Shown: piece after piece, positions 1 through 8,414 of the stretch
Layout of the letters: every line of letters begins with the position of its first letter
Numbering within the stretch: the stretch's first letter is position 1
Position numbers and translations under genes: made by a program
NCBI GenBank assembly: GCA_965247375.1
Contig: CBDFHU010000070.1
Span: forward strand, 35,270-99,269
Length of the DNA: 64,000 nt
Reading direction: 5' to 3'
DNA from: Arsenicibacter sp965247375
GTDB taxonomy: Bacteria > Bacteroidota > Bacteroidia > Cytophagales > Spirosomataceae
Notes under the pieces: model-generated
Databases searched by the model: none
What the model was told of the DNA's origin: nothing
Seen by the model: only the letters and a program-made list of their open reading frames with translations

Positions 1-206
1 CAACGCCTGAATGGCCGCGTGAACCCATTGAGCCCGGTGAAGAATCGTTCGTTAAGGTGCGGTTCAACAGCCGGAATAAAGAGGGTGAACAGAGTAAAAC
101 CGTGACCATCTTCGCCAACACCGAACCGGCTATGACCGACCTGCAGTTCCGGGTACATGTCGATAAGCCGGGAACCACCGGAAAGGATACAACTCAATCA
201 AAATAG
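1..206 (+). CDS. DUF1573-type protein, C-terminal end (partial)
   Basis: The window opens inside a gene; the frame beginning TPEWPREPIEPGEE and ending at the TAG at 204-206 is open. The segment has the 'PIxPGExxxVxVxFNS' and 'KTVTIFANTEP' pattern typical of the Ig-like DUF1573 domain common in Bacteroidota surface or periplasmic proteins. The place directly before yajC fits the usual Bacteroidota order. The start, signal peptide and most of the domain lie outside the window, so the role stays unknown. Confidence 0.75.
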   Translation, partial: TPEWPREPIEPGEESFVKVRFNSRNKEGEQSKTVTIFANTEPAMTDLQFRVHVDKPGTTGKDTTQSK

Positions 207-208
207 CT

Positions 209-237
209 GGTTTCATGCCTGTGTAGGGCATGAAACC
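209..237. other. Intergenic hairpin between DUF1573 gene and yajC
   Basis: A perfect 11-bp inverted repeat (GGTTTCATGCC / GGCATGAAACC) with a 7-nt loop begins 2 bases after the DUF1573 stop. There is no T-run after it, so it may be an attenuator or an RNA-stabilising stem rather than a full terminator. Confidence 0.5.
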
Positions 238-252
238 TGAAACCAAAACGTC

Positions 253-561
253 ATGCAATCAATCCTTTTACAGGCACAGTCAAACCAGATGATTTACCAG
301 GTCCTTCTTTGGGTCGGTATTGCTGGTGTGATGTACTTCTTTATGATCCGGCCGCAGCAGAAAAAGCAGAAAGATCAGCGGTCTTTTGTCGATAACCTTA
401 AAAAGGGCGACAGCGTGGTAACCATTGGCGGTTTACACGGCAAAATTTCATCGGTTGAAGGTTCGACCGTGACCATCGAAGTTGACAAAGGGATAAAACT
501 AACCTTTGAAAAAAACTCTATTTCGCGCGAGGCTACGGTCAAAACGCCTGAAACGAAATAA
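253..561 (+). CDS. yajC: Sec translocon accessory subunit YajC
   Basis: A 102-residue protein with one N-terminal membrane helix (about residues 16-33) followed by the family hallmark 'MYFFMIRPQQKKQKDQ'. A small cytoplasmic domain containing 'LKKGDSVVTIGGLHGKI' comes next. YajC associates with SecDF at the SecYEG translocon in the inner membrane. The length matches the family. The ATG at 253 follows the hairpin at 209-237, and a strong hairpin follows the stop. Confidence 0.97.
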   Translation: MQSILLQAQSNQMIYQVLLWVGIAGVMYFFMIRPQQKKQKDQRSFVDNLKKGDSVVTIGGLHGKISSVEGSTVTIEVDKGIKLTFEKNSISREATVKTPETK

Positions 562-572
562 CGTTTCTGCTG

Positions 573-623
573 ACTGTCCGGCCGGTGCCGGCACAATATG
601 CACCGGCCGGACAGTATTTTTTT
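573..623 (+). terminator. Terminator-like hairpin with T-run after yajC
   Basis: A perfect 16-bp stem (573-588 with 600-615, 11-nt loop) is followed by A and seven T. It looks like a strong intrinsic terminator for yajC. Its right arm overlaps the first in-frame ATG of the next gene (598), which raises doubt about that start or about termination here. Confidence 0.75.
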
Positions 624-1353
624 GCAGCCCCCTTCTTCGCAGAACGCAAACTTTCTTACAGTGACTCCATCTGCCCAGTCAAAATCATTTCAGCCGGTTA
701 AACTCATTTTATGCCTGCTGGCTGCTTCGTTATTCTGGCTACTGAATGCGCTTAACAAAACGGGTTATTCCCGCAATGTGAAATACCCGATTCAGTTTGT
801 TTACGACGATTCGCTCTATATTCCGACCGCTCCCCTGCCCCAAACCATTACGCTGAACCTTGTCGGCAGCGGCTGGTACCTGTTCGGTCAGGCCTTTCTG
901 CCCTTTCAGAACGATCCGATCAAGTACGTAGTCAATAACCCGCTCCGGGCCAAAAGCATCAATACCTCCGTACTGGCCGAAGCCCTCGATGAACAGGCCA
1001 AAAACCTGCGCGTTAACTACATTGTCGCCGATACCTTTGAGCTGAGTTTCGACCGGCGGACAATCAAAACGATTCACCTCGTGGCCGACAGCCTGCACCT
1101 GAACATGGCTCCCCGCCATGTCATAACGAGTCTGATCAACATTACACCGAATACGCTGACCGTCGAAGGTCCGGCCAAACTTCTCAGAGGGGTTTCTGAT
1201 ACTTTGGTTGTCCGGATTCCGGGCCAGCGGATTGCTCAGAATTACGACGAAGAGCTGTCAATCAATCACTTTAAGCATCCGCTGCTGAAGGTGAGCACCG
1301 ATAAAGTGTTCGTTAGCTTTGAGGTCGGGGAGCTGTTGTCAGTTGAACAATAA
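598..1353 (+). CDS. YbbR/CdaR-like membrane protein
   Basis: A 251-residue protein with one membrane helix (about residues 36-52, ILCLLAASLFWLLNALNK) and an extracytoplasmic part carrying YbbR-like beta domains. The motif SLFWLLNALNK followed by 'YPIQFVY' is typical of Bacteroidota YbbR proteins, which usually sit just before coaE, as here (6-bp gap). In Firmicutes YbbR (CdaR) regulates the diadenylate cyclase CdaA; that role is not shown for this lineage. The ATG at 598 lies inside the right arm of the hairpin at 573-623. The in-frame GTG at 661, giving a 15-residue N-terminus before the helix, is a serious alternative start. Confidence 0.8.
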   Translation: MHRPDSIFLQPPSSQNANFLTVTPSAQSKSFQPVKLILCLLAASLFWLLNALNKTGYSRNVKYPIQFVYDDSLYIPTAPLPQTITLNLVGSGWYLFGQAFLPFQNDPIKYVVNNPLRAKSINTSVLAEALDEQAKNLRVNYIVADTFELSFDRRTIKTIHLVADSLHLNMAPRHVITSLINITPNTLTVEGPAKLLRGVSDTLVVRIPGQRIAQNYDEELSINHFKHPLLKVSTDKVFVSFEVGELLSVEQ

Positions 1354-1359
1354 CCTTGT

Positions 1360-1971
1360 ATGAGTATGCATTCTCCGCTTCAGATTGGCATTACCGGTGG
1401 CATCGGATCGGGTAAAAGTCTCGTCTGCCGCATTTTTCAGGCATTCGGTGTGCCGGTCTACGCCGCCGATGACCGGGCCAAATGGCTGACCCAACACGAC
1501 CCGATCCTGAAAGCAGATATTATCCGGTTGCTTGGTCCGGAGGCGTATGATGTGCAGGGTAACTACAACCGCCCGTTTGTGGCGTCACAGGTTTTTCATA
1601 ATCCGGAGCGGCTGCAACAACTGAACAACCTGATTCACCCCCGCGTTTATGCCGATACCCTGAACTGGGTGCAGCAGCAACAGCATCCCTATGTGATTAA
1701 GGAAGCGGCGCTGATGAAGGCGGCCGGCGATCACAACACCCTCGATAAGGTAATTGTCGTACACGCCCCCGAAAGCGTGCGTATTGACCGCATCCGCCTC
1801 CGCGATCCGCACCGGTCTGAGGCCGAAATCCAGAGCATTATTTCCCGTCAGATCAGCGATGAAGAACGGTTCCGGATCGCCGATTATATCATCTACAACG
1901 ACGAAGCTCAATTGCTTCTGCCCCAGCTCGCCGCACTGCACCAAACGCTGCTGGAGTCAGCACGGCCATAA
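1360..1971 (+). CDS. coaE: Dephospho-CoA kinase
   Basis: The 203-residue product catalyses the last step of coenzyme A synthesis, ATP-dependent phosphorylation of the ribose 3'-OH of dephospho-CoA. The Walker A loop GITGGIGSGKS lies at residues 9-19, and the motif 'PVYAADDRAK' follows near residue 31. Length is normal for the family. A second in-frame ATG two codons on is an equally possible start. It is probably co-transcribed with the YbbR gene 6 bp upstream. Confidence 0.95.
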   Translation: MSMHSPLQIGITGGIGSGKSLVCRIFQAFGVPVYAADDRAKWLTQHDPILKADIIRLLGPEAYDVQGNYNRPFVASQVFHNPERLQQLNNLIHPRVYADTLNWVQQQQHPYVIKEAALMKAAGDHNTLDKVIVVHAPESVRIDRIRLRDPHRSEAEIQSIISRQISDEERFRIADYIIYNDEAQLLLPQLAALHQTLLESARP

Positions 1972-2006
1972 GCCGGTCGGGGCATTTCTCCCGTTCATCG
2001 ATCACG

Positions 2007-2039
2007 TTTGCAACTGTCAGGTTGCTGTTTTATATTTTG
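2007..2039 (+). promoter_or_regulatory. Candidate Bacteroidota promoter for the amidase gene
   Basis: TTTG at 2007-2010, a 20-bp gap and TATATTTTG at 2031-2039 resemble the Bacteroidota -33/-7 consensus TTTG/TAnnTTTG. The site lies about 25 bp before the ATG at 2065, which would leave a short leader. Confidence 0.45.
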
Positions 2040-2064
2040 AGGTTAATTACATCAACCTAACTAA

Positions 2065-3727
2065 ATGAAACGCAAACTTCTACCTGTTGCAGCCTGCATC
2101 CTGAGCTTTACGGCAGGAGCCTTCATTACAAACGACGATCCCAAAAAAACCGGTCACAGCTGACCTTGCCGAAGCGGCCTCACGGGTCTTCGGACTCGAC
2201 TTCTCAGCGGCTGAACGCGACTCGATGCTCGACAATCTCAACGATCAGCGTAATGACTTCGAAACCATCCGGAAAGTATCGCTGACCAATGATGTTGCGC
2301 CGGCTATTTACTTTAACCCCCAGCCAACCGGCTTTAAACTGCCGGCTGGGCCATCTTCCTTCAAATCATCGCCGGCCGGCAAAGTAAGCCTGCCCGCCAA
2401 CCGCGACGAACTGGCGTTTTATACCGTTGCCCAGCTGGGTGAGCTGATCAGGACCAAACAAATCAGCTCTGAAGAACTGACTACATTTTATCTGGAGCGG
2501 CTCAAAAAATACAATCCGCAGCTGCTTTGTGTCGTCACCCTGACCGAAGACCTCGCCCTTACGCAGGCGCGCCGGGCCGATGCCGAGCTGAAGGCCGGGA
2601 AATACCGCGGTCCGCTACATGGTATTCCGTACGGAGCGAAAGACCTGCTGGCCAAAAAAGGCTACAAAACGACGTGGGGATCAGTACCGTTCAAAGATCA
2701 GGTGCTCGACCTCGACGCGACCGTGATTCAGAAGCTCGAACAAGCAGGTGCCGTGCTCTGCGCCAAACTCTCGATGGGTGAACTGGCGATGGGTGATGTC
2801 TGGTTTGGCGGAATGACCCGCAACCCGTGGGATACCAAAACCGGTTCCAGCGGTTCATCGGCCGGTTCGGGGTCGTCGGTTTCAGCCGGTTTACTGCCCT
2901 TTGCGATTGGTACCGAAACGCTGGGCTCCATTGTCTCGCCATCGACGGTGAACGGCATCACGGGCTTACGTCCGACGTTTGGCCGGGTCAGCCGCCACGG
3001 CGCGATGGCCCTGAGCTGGACCATGGACAAAATCGGCCCGATGGCTCGTACCGTCGAAGACTGTGCCCTTGTATTCAATGCCATTTACGGGCCCGATGGC
3101 CAGGACCCGACGGTGGTATCTGCACCGTTCCGGTATGCACCCTTGCCCTCGCTCAAAGGCATGAAGATCGGCTACGTCAAAAAAGGATTTGAAAGCCGGT
3201 ATGGCGGCCGTGCCAATGACTCGCTCTCGCTCAGCGTCCTGCGTAAACTGGGTGCCGAACTGGTTCCGATTGACCTGCCCGAATTCCGTTACGGCGCGCT
3301 GACCATGATTATCGGCATTGAAGGCGCTGCCGGTTTTGACGAACTGACCCGCCTTAACAAAGACGATCAGATGGTCCGGCAGGGCAAAAACGCCTGGCCG
3401 AACGAATTCCGGTCGTCGCGGTTCATTCCGGCCGTGGAGTATATTCAGGCCAACCGTATCCGGATGAAACTCATCAACGACATGCATCAGGTACTGCAAA
3501 AGGCTGGTGTGGATGTCTATGTATCACCGGCTTACGCAGGCGGCAACCTGACCCTAACCAACCTGACGGGGCATCCGTGCGTGGTGTTGCCAAACGGCTT
3601 TAACCAGCGGGGTCTGCCAACCAGCATTACCTTTATGGGCCAGCTTTATGAAGAAGGCAAGGTCCTGGCTGTGGCGAAAGCCTATCAGGACGCTACGGAG
3701 TGGCATAAAAAGCACCCGAAACTGTAA
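2065..3727 (+). CDS. Secreted amidase-signature hydrolase, N-terminus out of frame
   Basis: The long open frame (2225-3727) is an amidase signature enzyme that hydrolyses C-N amide bonds; the substrate is unknown. Visible are the catalytic Lys in 'GIPYGAKDLLAKKG', the Gly/Ser-rich core 'TGSSGSSAGSGSSVSAG' and 'TETLGSIVSPS' with the nucleophilic Ser region. A signal-peptide start, MKRKLLPVAACILSFTAGAF, begins at ATG 2065 in another frame and stops at 2161-2163. Removing one A from the seven-A run at 2143-2149 joins it cleanly (DDPKK-PVTADLAEAAS). The gene is therefore either frameshifted, with loss of export, or misread. As it stands, translation could begin only at 2225 or nearby, without the signal peptide. 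Confidence 0.85.
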
Positions 3728-3745
3728 GTACACCCATTTTACCGG

Positions 3746-3781
3746 CGAGGCGGCCCCTGTTCTCTGACAGGAGCCGCCTCG
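3746..3781 (+). terminator. Intrinsic terminator-like hairpin after amidase
   Basis: A 14-bp stem with one mismatch (CGAGGCGGCCCCTG / CAGGAGCCGCCTCG) and an 8-nt loop sits 19 bp after the amidase stop. It is followed by a weak TTGCCATTTTA tail. Confidence 0.65.
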
Positions 3782-3801
3782 TTGCCATTTTATAAATAAT
3801 G

Positions 3802-3832
3802 TTTGACAATCACCGGGCATCTGATACATTTG
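3802..3832 (+). promoter_or_regulatory. Bacteroidota-type promoter
   Basis: TTTG at 3802-3805, exactly 19 bp, then TACATTTG at 3825-3832. This matches the primary sigma consensus of Bacteroidota (TTTG ... TAnnTTTG) and lies 45 bp before the ATG at 3878. It is the best promoter match I found in the window. Confidence 0.75.
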
Positions 3833-3877
3833 AACAACTGACTATCTGAAACAGCAACCCTTTAGTAACGACCAACA

Positions 3878-4285
3878 ATGGCTCAGAAAACATCCAGTGC
3901 ATTTATCGCCGCCTCATGGGTGGCTCTCGGCGTCGGCATGGCCGGCTTCCTCATTGGCCTATGGCGGGCCGACATGCTGCTCAACGAAAAAGGGTATTAT
4001 TTCGCCGTGCTGATGCTCGGTTTATTCGCCGTTGTATCGCTCCAGAAAAGTGTCCGTGACCGGCTTGAAGGCATTCCGGTTACCGACTTATACTATGGCA
4101 TCTGCTGGTTTGCCACCATTCTGTCAATTGTGCTGCTGATTGTGGGCCTCTGGAACGCCACGATTCTGCCGAGCGAAAAAGGCTACTATGCCTTTGCCTT
4201 CATGCTCGCCCTGTTCGGCGCCATCGCCGTTCAGAAAAACACCCGCGACAGTCAGGAGGCCGGTAAAGGCACGCCTTCGGCATAG
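3878..4285 (+). CDS. YiaA/YiaB family inner-membrane protein
   Basis: A 135-residue protein with four predicted membrane helices arranged as two tandem copies of a two-helix unit. Each copy ends in a similar motif ('NEKGYYFAVLMLGLFAVVSLQK' region near residue 33; 'SEKGYYAFAFMLALFGAIAVQK' region near residue 98), followed by a basic 'RD' turn. This is the yiaAB two-helix domain architecture. The function of the family is unknown. It is preceded by the promoter at 3802-3832 and followed after 11 bp by a DUF1648 gene, so the two may form an operon. Confidence 0.8.
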   Translation: MAQKTSSAFIAASWVALGVGMAGFLIGLWRADMLLNEKGYYFAVLMLGLFAVVSLQKSVRDRLEGIPVTDLYYGICWFATILSIVLLIVGLWNATILPSEKGYYAFAFMLALFGAIAVQKNTRDSQEAGKGTPSA

Positions 4286-4296
4286 TATGTGTATCT

Positions 4297-4797
4297 ATGG
4301 AGAACCAACGACCAAAAATCAGGATTGACCTCACCCCTGCCGACAAAGCGGTTGAACTAGCCGGCTGGCTTGTACTGGCCGGTATCTGGCTACTGGTCCT
4401 GATCTCTTACCCTCAACTCCCCGAAAGAATTCCGACACATTTCAACATGGCCGGTAAAGCCGACGGCTTCGGCAAAAAATCCACTATCATGCTGCTGCCG
4501 GTTATCGCAACAGTGTTATTTGCCGGCATGACTATCGTAAACCGGTTTCCGCATACCTTTAATTTCGGGGTTCCGGTTACGCGCGAAAATGCGCGGTTTC
4601 AGTATACCAATGCTACACGCATGATGCGTTACATGAAACTCGGGGTAGTAATCCTGTTTGGCTTTCTGGTTTTCGAAACCATCGGACATACTACCGGAAA
4701 AAACGACGGTTTAGGCAGCTGGTTCCTACCGGTTATGCTGCTTGTGCAATTTGTGCCGATGGGGTATTTTCTGGTTAAATCGTTTCGGGGGAAGTAA
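4297..4797 (+). CDS. DUF1648 domain membrane protein
   Basis: A 166-residue protein with about four membrane helices. After the first helix comes 'YPQLPERIPTHFNMAGKADGF', the signature of DUF1648, a domain best known from the N-terminus of the SdpI immunity protein of Bacillus. Here no SdpI-type C-terminal domain is evident. Biological role unknown; expression with the YiaA-like gene upstream is likely. Confidence 0.8.
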   Translation: MENQRPKIRIDLTPADKAVELAGWLVLAGIWLLVLISYPQLPERIPTHFNMAGKADGFGKKSTIMLLPVIATVLFAGMTIVNRFPHTFNFGVPVTRENARFQYTNATRMMRYMKLGVVILFGFLVFETIGHTTGKNDGLGSWFLPVMLLVQFVPMGYFLVKSFRGK

Positions 4798-4838
4798 TCG
4801 TATTTTGACTACTATAATTCTGACACACATCCCGTCTC

Positions 4839-5690
4839 ATGCGTAAGCATCTCATTTTATTCGGTTTTCTCGTCCTTGTTTTACCCGCCTTTGCCCAGAA
4901 AACCCCGCAAAAAGTACCGCTCGTGATCGGCGTTGCCGACGCCATTCAGTCGAAGGTGCTGGGCGAACGACGGGTGCTGAATATCTACCTGCCGGAAGGC
5001 TATTCGGCGCAGGACACGACCAACTATTCCGTGATCTACCTGCTCGACGGCTCTACTGACGAAGACTTTATCCATGTGGCGGGGCTGGTGCAGTTCAACG
5101 CGTTTCCGTGGATTAACCGCCTGCCAAAAACCATTCTGGTCGGCATTGCCAACGTTGACCGCCGCCGCGACTTTACCTACCCGACCACCATCGAATCAGA
5201 CAGGCAACGCAACAAAACCGCTGGTCAGTCGGCGAAATTTATGGCGTTTATCGAATCAGAGCTACAACCCTATATCGAAAAAGAATACCGCGCCACCCGA
5301 ACCCAAACGCTGATCGGACAATCGTTAGGCGGTCTGCTGGCGACCGAAATTCTGCTGAAAAAGCCCGCCCTGTTCGATAACTATGTCATCGTCAGTCCGA
5401 GCCTGTGGTGGGATAACGGTTCACTGCTGAAACAGGATTCACCCCTCCTGCAAGCCGGTTTTACAAAGCCCGTTGCCGTCTACATCGGCGTCGGAAAGGA
5501 AGGGCTGACCCCGGGCGACAATCCCCGTGTTATGGAAGTTGATGCCAATCTGCTGGCCGATAAACTGAAAGCCGGTAAACGCCCGAACCTGTCGGTACAC
5601 TTCGATTATCTGCCGCAGGAAGACCACGCTACCATTGGCCATCAGGCTATTTCCAACGCGTTCCGGCTCTTGTATCCGGCCGCAAAATAA
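4839..5690 (+). CDS. Secreted alpha/beta-hydrolase, esterase (Fes/IroE/EstD-like)
   Basis: A 283-residue protein with a signal peptide (cleavage after about residue 19, VLPAFAQ). It has the putative esterase fold of the Fes/IroE/esterase D group: 'VIYLLDGS' near residue 68, the nucleophile elbow G-Q-S-L-G-G near residue 163, the 'VSPSLWWDN' loop after it, and a C-terminal His in 'EDHATIGHQ'. Substrates of such enzymes range from ferric siderophore esters to acyl or feruloyl esters of glycans; next to a fucosidase remnant, a glycan ester is plausible. The gap to the next gene is only 6 bp. Confidence 0.85.
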   Translation: MRKHLILFGFLVLVLPAFAQKTPQKVPLVIGVADAIQSKVLGERRVLNIYLPEGYSAQDTTNYSVIYLLDGSTDEDFIHVAGLVQFNAFPWINRLPKTILVGIANVDRRRDFTYPTTIESDRQRNKTAGQSAKFMAFIESELQPYIEKEYRATRTQTLIGQSLGGLLATEILLKKPALFDNYVIVSPSLWWDNGSLLKQDSPLLQAGFTKPVAVYIGVGKEGLTPGDNPRVMEVDANLLADKLKAGKRPNLSVHFDYLPQEDHATIGHQAISNAFRLLYPAAK

Positions 5691-5696
5691 CTGCTT

Positions 5697-6527
5697 ATGA
5701 TTCGCACAGGTTTACTTATCAGTAGTTTTCTTCTCACACTTACCAGTGTTTTGGCCCAGCCGTACAGCGCTGACTGGGCATCCCTCGACAAACGGCCCGT
5801 TCCCGGCTGGTTTAAAGACGCCAAATTCGGCATTTTCATCCACTGGGGGCTGTATTCAGTACCGGCGTGGGCTACTAAGTCAAACGCCGATGGCTTCGGC
5901 AGCGGTTACTCGGAGTGGTACTGGCAACGGCTGTTCGCCAAAAACCTGAAAATCCATCCTGAGTTTGTAGCCTTCCACGAGAAAAATTACGGGCATAATT
6001 TTCAGTATCAGGAGTTCGCGGCTCAGTTCAAAGCCGAGCTGTTTAACCCCGACCAATGGGCCACGGTGTTTAAGCAGTCGGGGGCGAAATACATTGTCCT
6101 GACCTCAAAGCATCACGAAGGCTTCACCCTCTGGCCAAACCAGCAAGCCTGGAACTGGAATGCACAGGATGTTGGTCCCCACCGCGACCTGGCCGGTGAT
6201 CTGGCTAAAGCGGTCCGCGAAAAAGGCCTGCGGATGGGCTACTATTATTCGCTCTACGAGTGGTTTAACCCGCAATATAAAACCAACGTTGACGGCTATG
6301 TGCGGGAGCGTATGATTCCGCAGATCAAGGACCTCGTTACCCGCTACCAGCCCGATATTCTCTGGACCGACGGCGAGTGGGACCATCCGGCTAAAACGTG
6401 TAGTCTCAAACTCCCCGAAAGTTCAAAACTTTCGGGGAGTTGCGCCGGGGATTATTTCACCGCCGACACCGTAAACGACAGTTTATCAGCTGTTTTCAGT
6501 TTAAGCACGTTAAAATTAATGCGGTAA
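5697..6527 (+). pseudogene. Alpha-L-fucosidase (GH29), 3' end lost
   Basis: The first 234 or so codons read as a normal secreted GH29 alpha-L-fucosidase: signal peptide, 'GWFKDAKFGIFIHWGLYSVPAW', 'VLTSKHHEGFTLW', and the nucleophile segment 'PDILWTDGEWDHPAKT'. Family members are usually 430 residues or longer. At about 6397 the fucosidase reading stops and runs into the hairpin at 6409-6441 and then antisense through the end of the neighbouring lyase gene, giving a nonsense tail to the stop at 6525-6527. The C-terminal part of the catalytic domain is missing, so activity is very unlikely. A deletion with its breakpoint beside the hairpin is the simplest cause. Confidence 0.85.
6409..6441. terminator. 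Strong hairpin between convergent genes
   Basis: A perfect 15-bp stem (AACTCCCCGAAAGTT / AACTTTCGGGGAGTT) with a 3-nt loop lies just past the stop of the lyase gene on the minus strand. T-runs are weak on both sides. It marks the truncation point of the fucosidase gene. Confidence 0.6.
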
Positions 6528-8401
6528 ATGGTGTCGCCCCATTTTGCTTTAATGCCACCGTCTTCCATCGCTTCAAGTTTGACCTTCTCTACCGTTGGTT
6601 CCATGCGTCCGGCATCATAGCTGATGACAAAATCTTTCGTTTCACCGCCTTTCGGGGCATAATGAATCACCAGTTCGCCCGACTTACGGACCTCAGCCGG
6701 ATAGACAGTCATGAGGTGCTGTATCATTGACTCCGCCCGTTGCAGGCTGATGACATCGGTAATCTGTACGTTCTTTGCACGGTTCAGGCGCACAGTACGC
6801 CGGTACGTATTCACACCCGCCTCAGCCGGGTAAGCACCGGCGATGTCGAGCGAAAACTGCGCAAACGCCGGTTCCTGCTGACAAGCCACATTGGCCGCCT
6901 TAAACGTTGCGCCCGGCGGCTGGTTTTTACCGTTAATCGTCGGCAGGTTATGGTAGTCCGAACAGTTATACCAGATTTCGTAACGCTTGTCGCTGAAGGT
7001 TTTACGGGTATAGGTTCCCCGACCGACATCAATCAGCAGCGGCAATCCGTTGTAGTACACTACATAATTGCCGATGTCGTTGTGGTTGTGACTTTCGTCG
7101 TTGTTCCCGCCCTTGGCTGCCACATAGAACCCATCGGTAGTGCCCTCCTTATCGCGGGCGGCCATTACTTCCAGATCCGGCAACCAGACATCTTTCGGTA
7201 AAGGCAACCCTTTTGCCGCTGCCTTAAACTCGTCCTGCATAAAGAGCGAATAGAAATGCCGGAAAAAATGAAAATGGCCGAGGTTGCCGTCTTCCGCTTG
7301 CCGGTAGTATGCCCCGAAACGCATCATATCCGGATCGTTAATGTCTTTGCCGTAGCGGTAAATCATGGTAGCGGCCATGCCCGGCTGCGGGTCGGCATCG
7401 GCAAAGTTCATGAAATATTTCTCGTTAATCTGAGCGCGGTAAATATACTTGCCCATGTTCCGGAATTTTTCATCCTGATACACATACTGAAAGGCATTGT
7501 TACTGGCCAGATTCAACATCGCAATGTTGTCGTACAACGATGCCGCAGCGGCTCCCCAGTAGCTGGGTCCTTCGTCGCAGCCACCGTCTTTCGGATACGG
7601 ATTCAGAAACTCGTCCAGCACATCCAGCAGTTTCGTCACGGCCTCAGCGCGTTTGGTATCGTCCCGTTCGAGCAGTAAAACCGAATTCAGCCAGTTAGAG
7701 CAAATCCACGGATTCCAGTTGTTGGGCCGGCGTCCGTCCTTGTTGTAGCCCATCCAGCCGTGGTGCTGCGTCATCAGCGGTTTAAAAATCCGGTTGTTCG
7801 TCTCATAGTAAATCCGCTTCCGGATTTGCGGCGAGACGGCATCCAGCTTATCACCCAGATAATAATCGACCCACGCCAGATAAGTTGCCGTCTCTGCTGC
7901 AAACAGGTCGACAAACGGCTTTGACACATCCATCAGCCCGCCGTACTGTTTGCCTCTCGGCAAGTGCGCCGGAACACCCCAGAACGACTCCTCGCAGATC
8001 GACCATACACCATTGATAATCGGATCGATAAACCGGCCCTTGTTCTCGTGAATTTCCGCCAGCAGCATCAGCCCCAGCACATCGCGCTTCTGAAAACTAA
8101 CCGCCTGGTATTCGTCGCGGTCGCCGGTGCGCTCAATCAGCAGTGATTTTGTGGCCGGAATATAAGGCCAGTTATAGTTCAGATACGATTCGGCTTTGGC
8201 AACGATAGCCTGTATCATGGCCGGATCGGCTTTGGCCCAGCCCGCCCGGTCTTCGCGTTTCGGGAACGGCGTCCAGCTTGCCTGCGGAATCAGAACCTGT
8301 TGCAATTGCTCTTTGGTGTATTTACCGCTCAGCAGATCGGCGGGTTGTTGGGCAAAAGCGGTTGTTGCCAGCAACCCGCAAAACAGGAAGAGTTTTTTCA
8401 T
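6452..8401 (-). CDS. Heparinase II/III-like polysaccharide lyase
   Basis: A 649-residue protein from the ATG at 8401, whose signal peptide MKKLFLFCGLLATTAFAQ starts cleanly there; an upstream ATG at 8422 would put seven more residues in front. It has the (alpha/alpha) toroid plus beta-sandwich layout of heparinase II/III proteins. The toroid region shows 'NNWNPWICSNWLNS' and 'DGGCDEGPSYWG'; the C-terminal half shows 'DESHNHNDIGNYVVYYNG' followed by 'IDVGRGTYT'. Such periplasmic enzymes cleave uronic-acid glycans by beta-elimination; the exact substrate cannot be read. It follows the larger lyase gene at once and closes the operon. Confidence 0.85.
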   Translation of the reverse strand: MKKLFLFCGLLATTAFAQQPADLLSGKYTKEQLQQVLIPQASWTPFPKREDRAGWAKADPAMIQAIVAKAESYLNYNWPYIPATKSLLIERTGDRDEYQAVSFQKRDVLGLMLLAEIHENKGRFIDPIINGVWSICEESFWGVPAHLPRGKQYGGLMDVSKPFVDLFAAETATYLAWVDYYLGDKLDAVSPQIRKRIYYETNNRIFKPLMTQHHGWMGYNKDGRRPNNWNPWICSNWLNSVLLLERDDTKRAEAVTKLLDVLDEFLNPYPKDGGCDEGPSYWGAAAASLYDNIAMLNLASNNAFQYVYQDEKFRNMGKYIYRAQINEKYFMNFADADPQPGMAATMIYRYGKDINDPDMMRFGAYYRQAEDGNLGHFHFFRHFYSLFMQDEFKAAAKGLPLPKDVWLPDLEVMAARDKEGTTDGFYVAAKGGNNDESHNHNDIGNYVVYYNGLPLLIDVGRGTYTRKTFSDKRYEIWYNCSDYHNLPTINGKNQPPGATFKAANVACQQEPAFAQFSLDIAGAYPAEAGVNTYRRTVRLNRAKNVQITDVISLQRAESMIQHLMTVYPAEVRKSGELVIHYAPKGGETKDFVISYDAGRMEPTVEKVKLEAMEDGGIKAKWGDTIYRINFNVLKLKTADKLSFTVSAVK

Positions 8402-8414
8402 AGCATTTTTTAAA

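Noticed and set aside
2143..2149. Programmed transcriptional slippage on the seven-A run of the amidase
   Set aside because: Seven A is at the lower limit for slippage, and three similar +1 shifts occur at runs of only 2-5 bases, so a common non-programmed cause is more likely.
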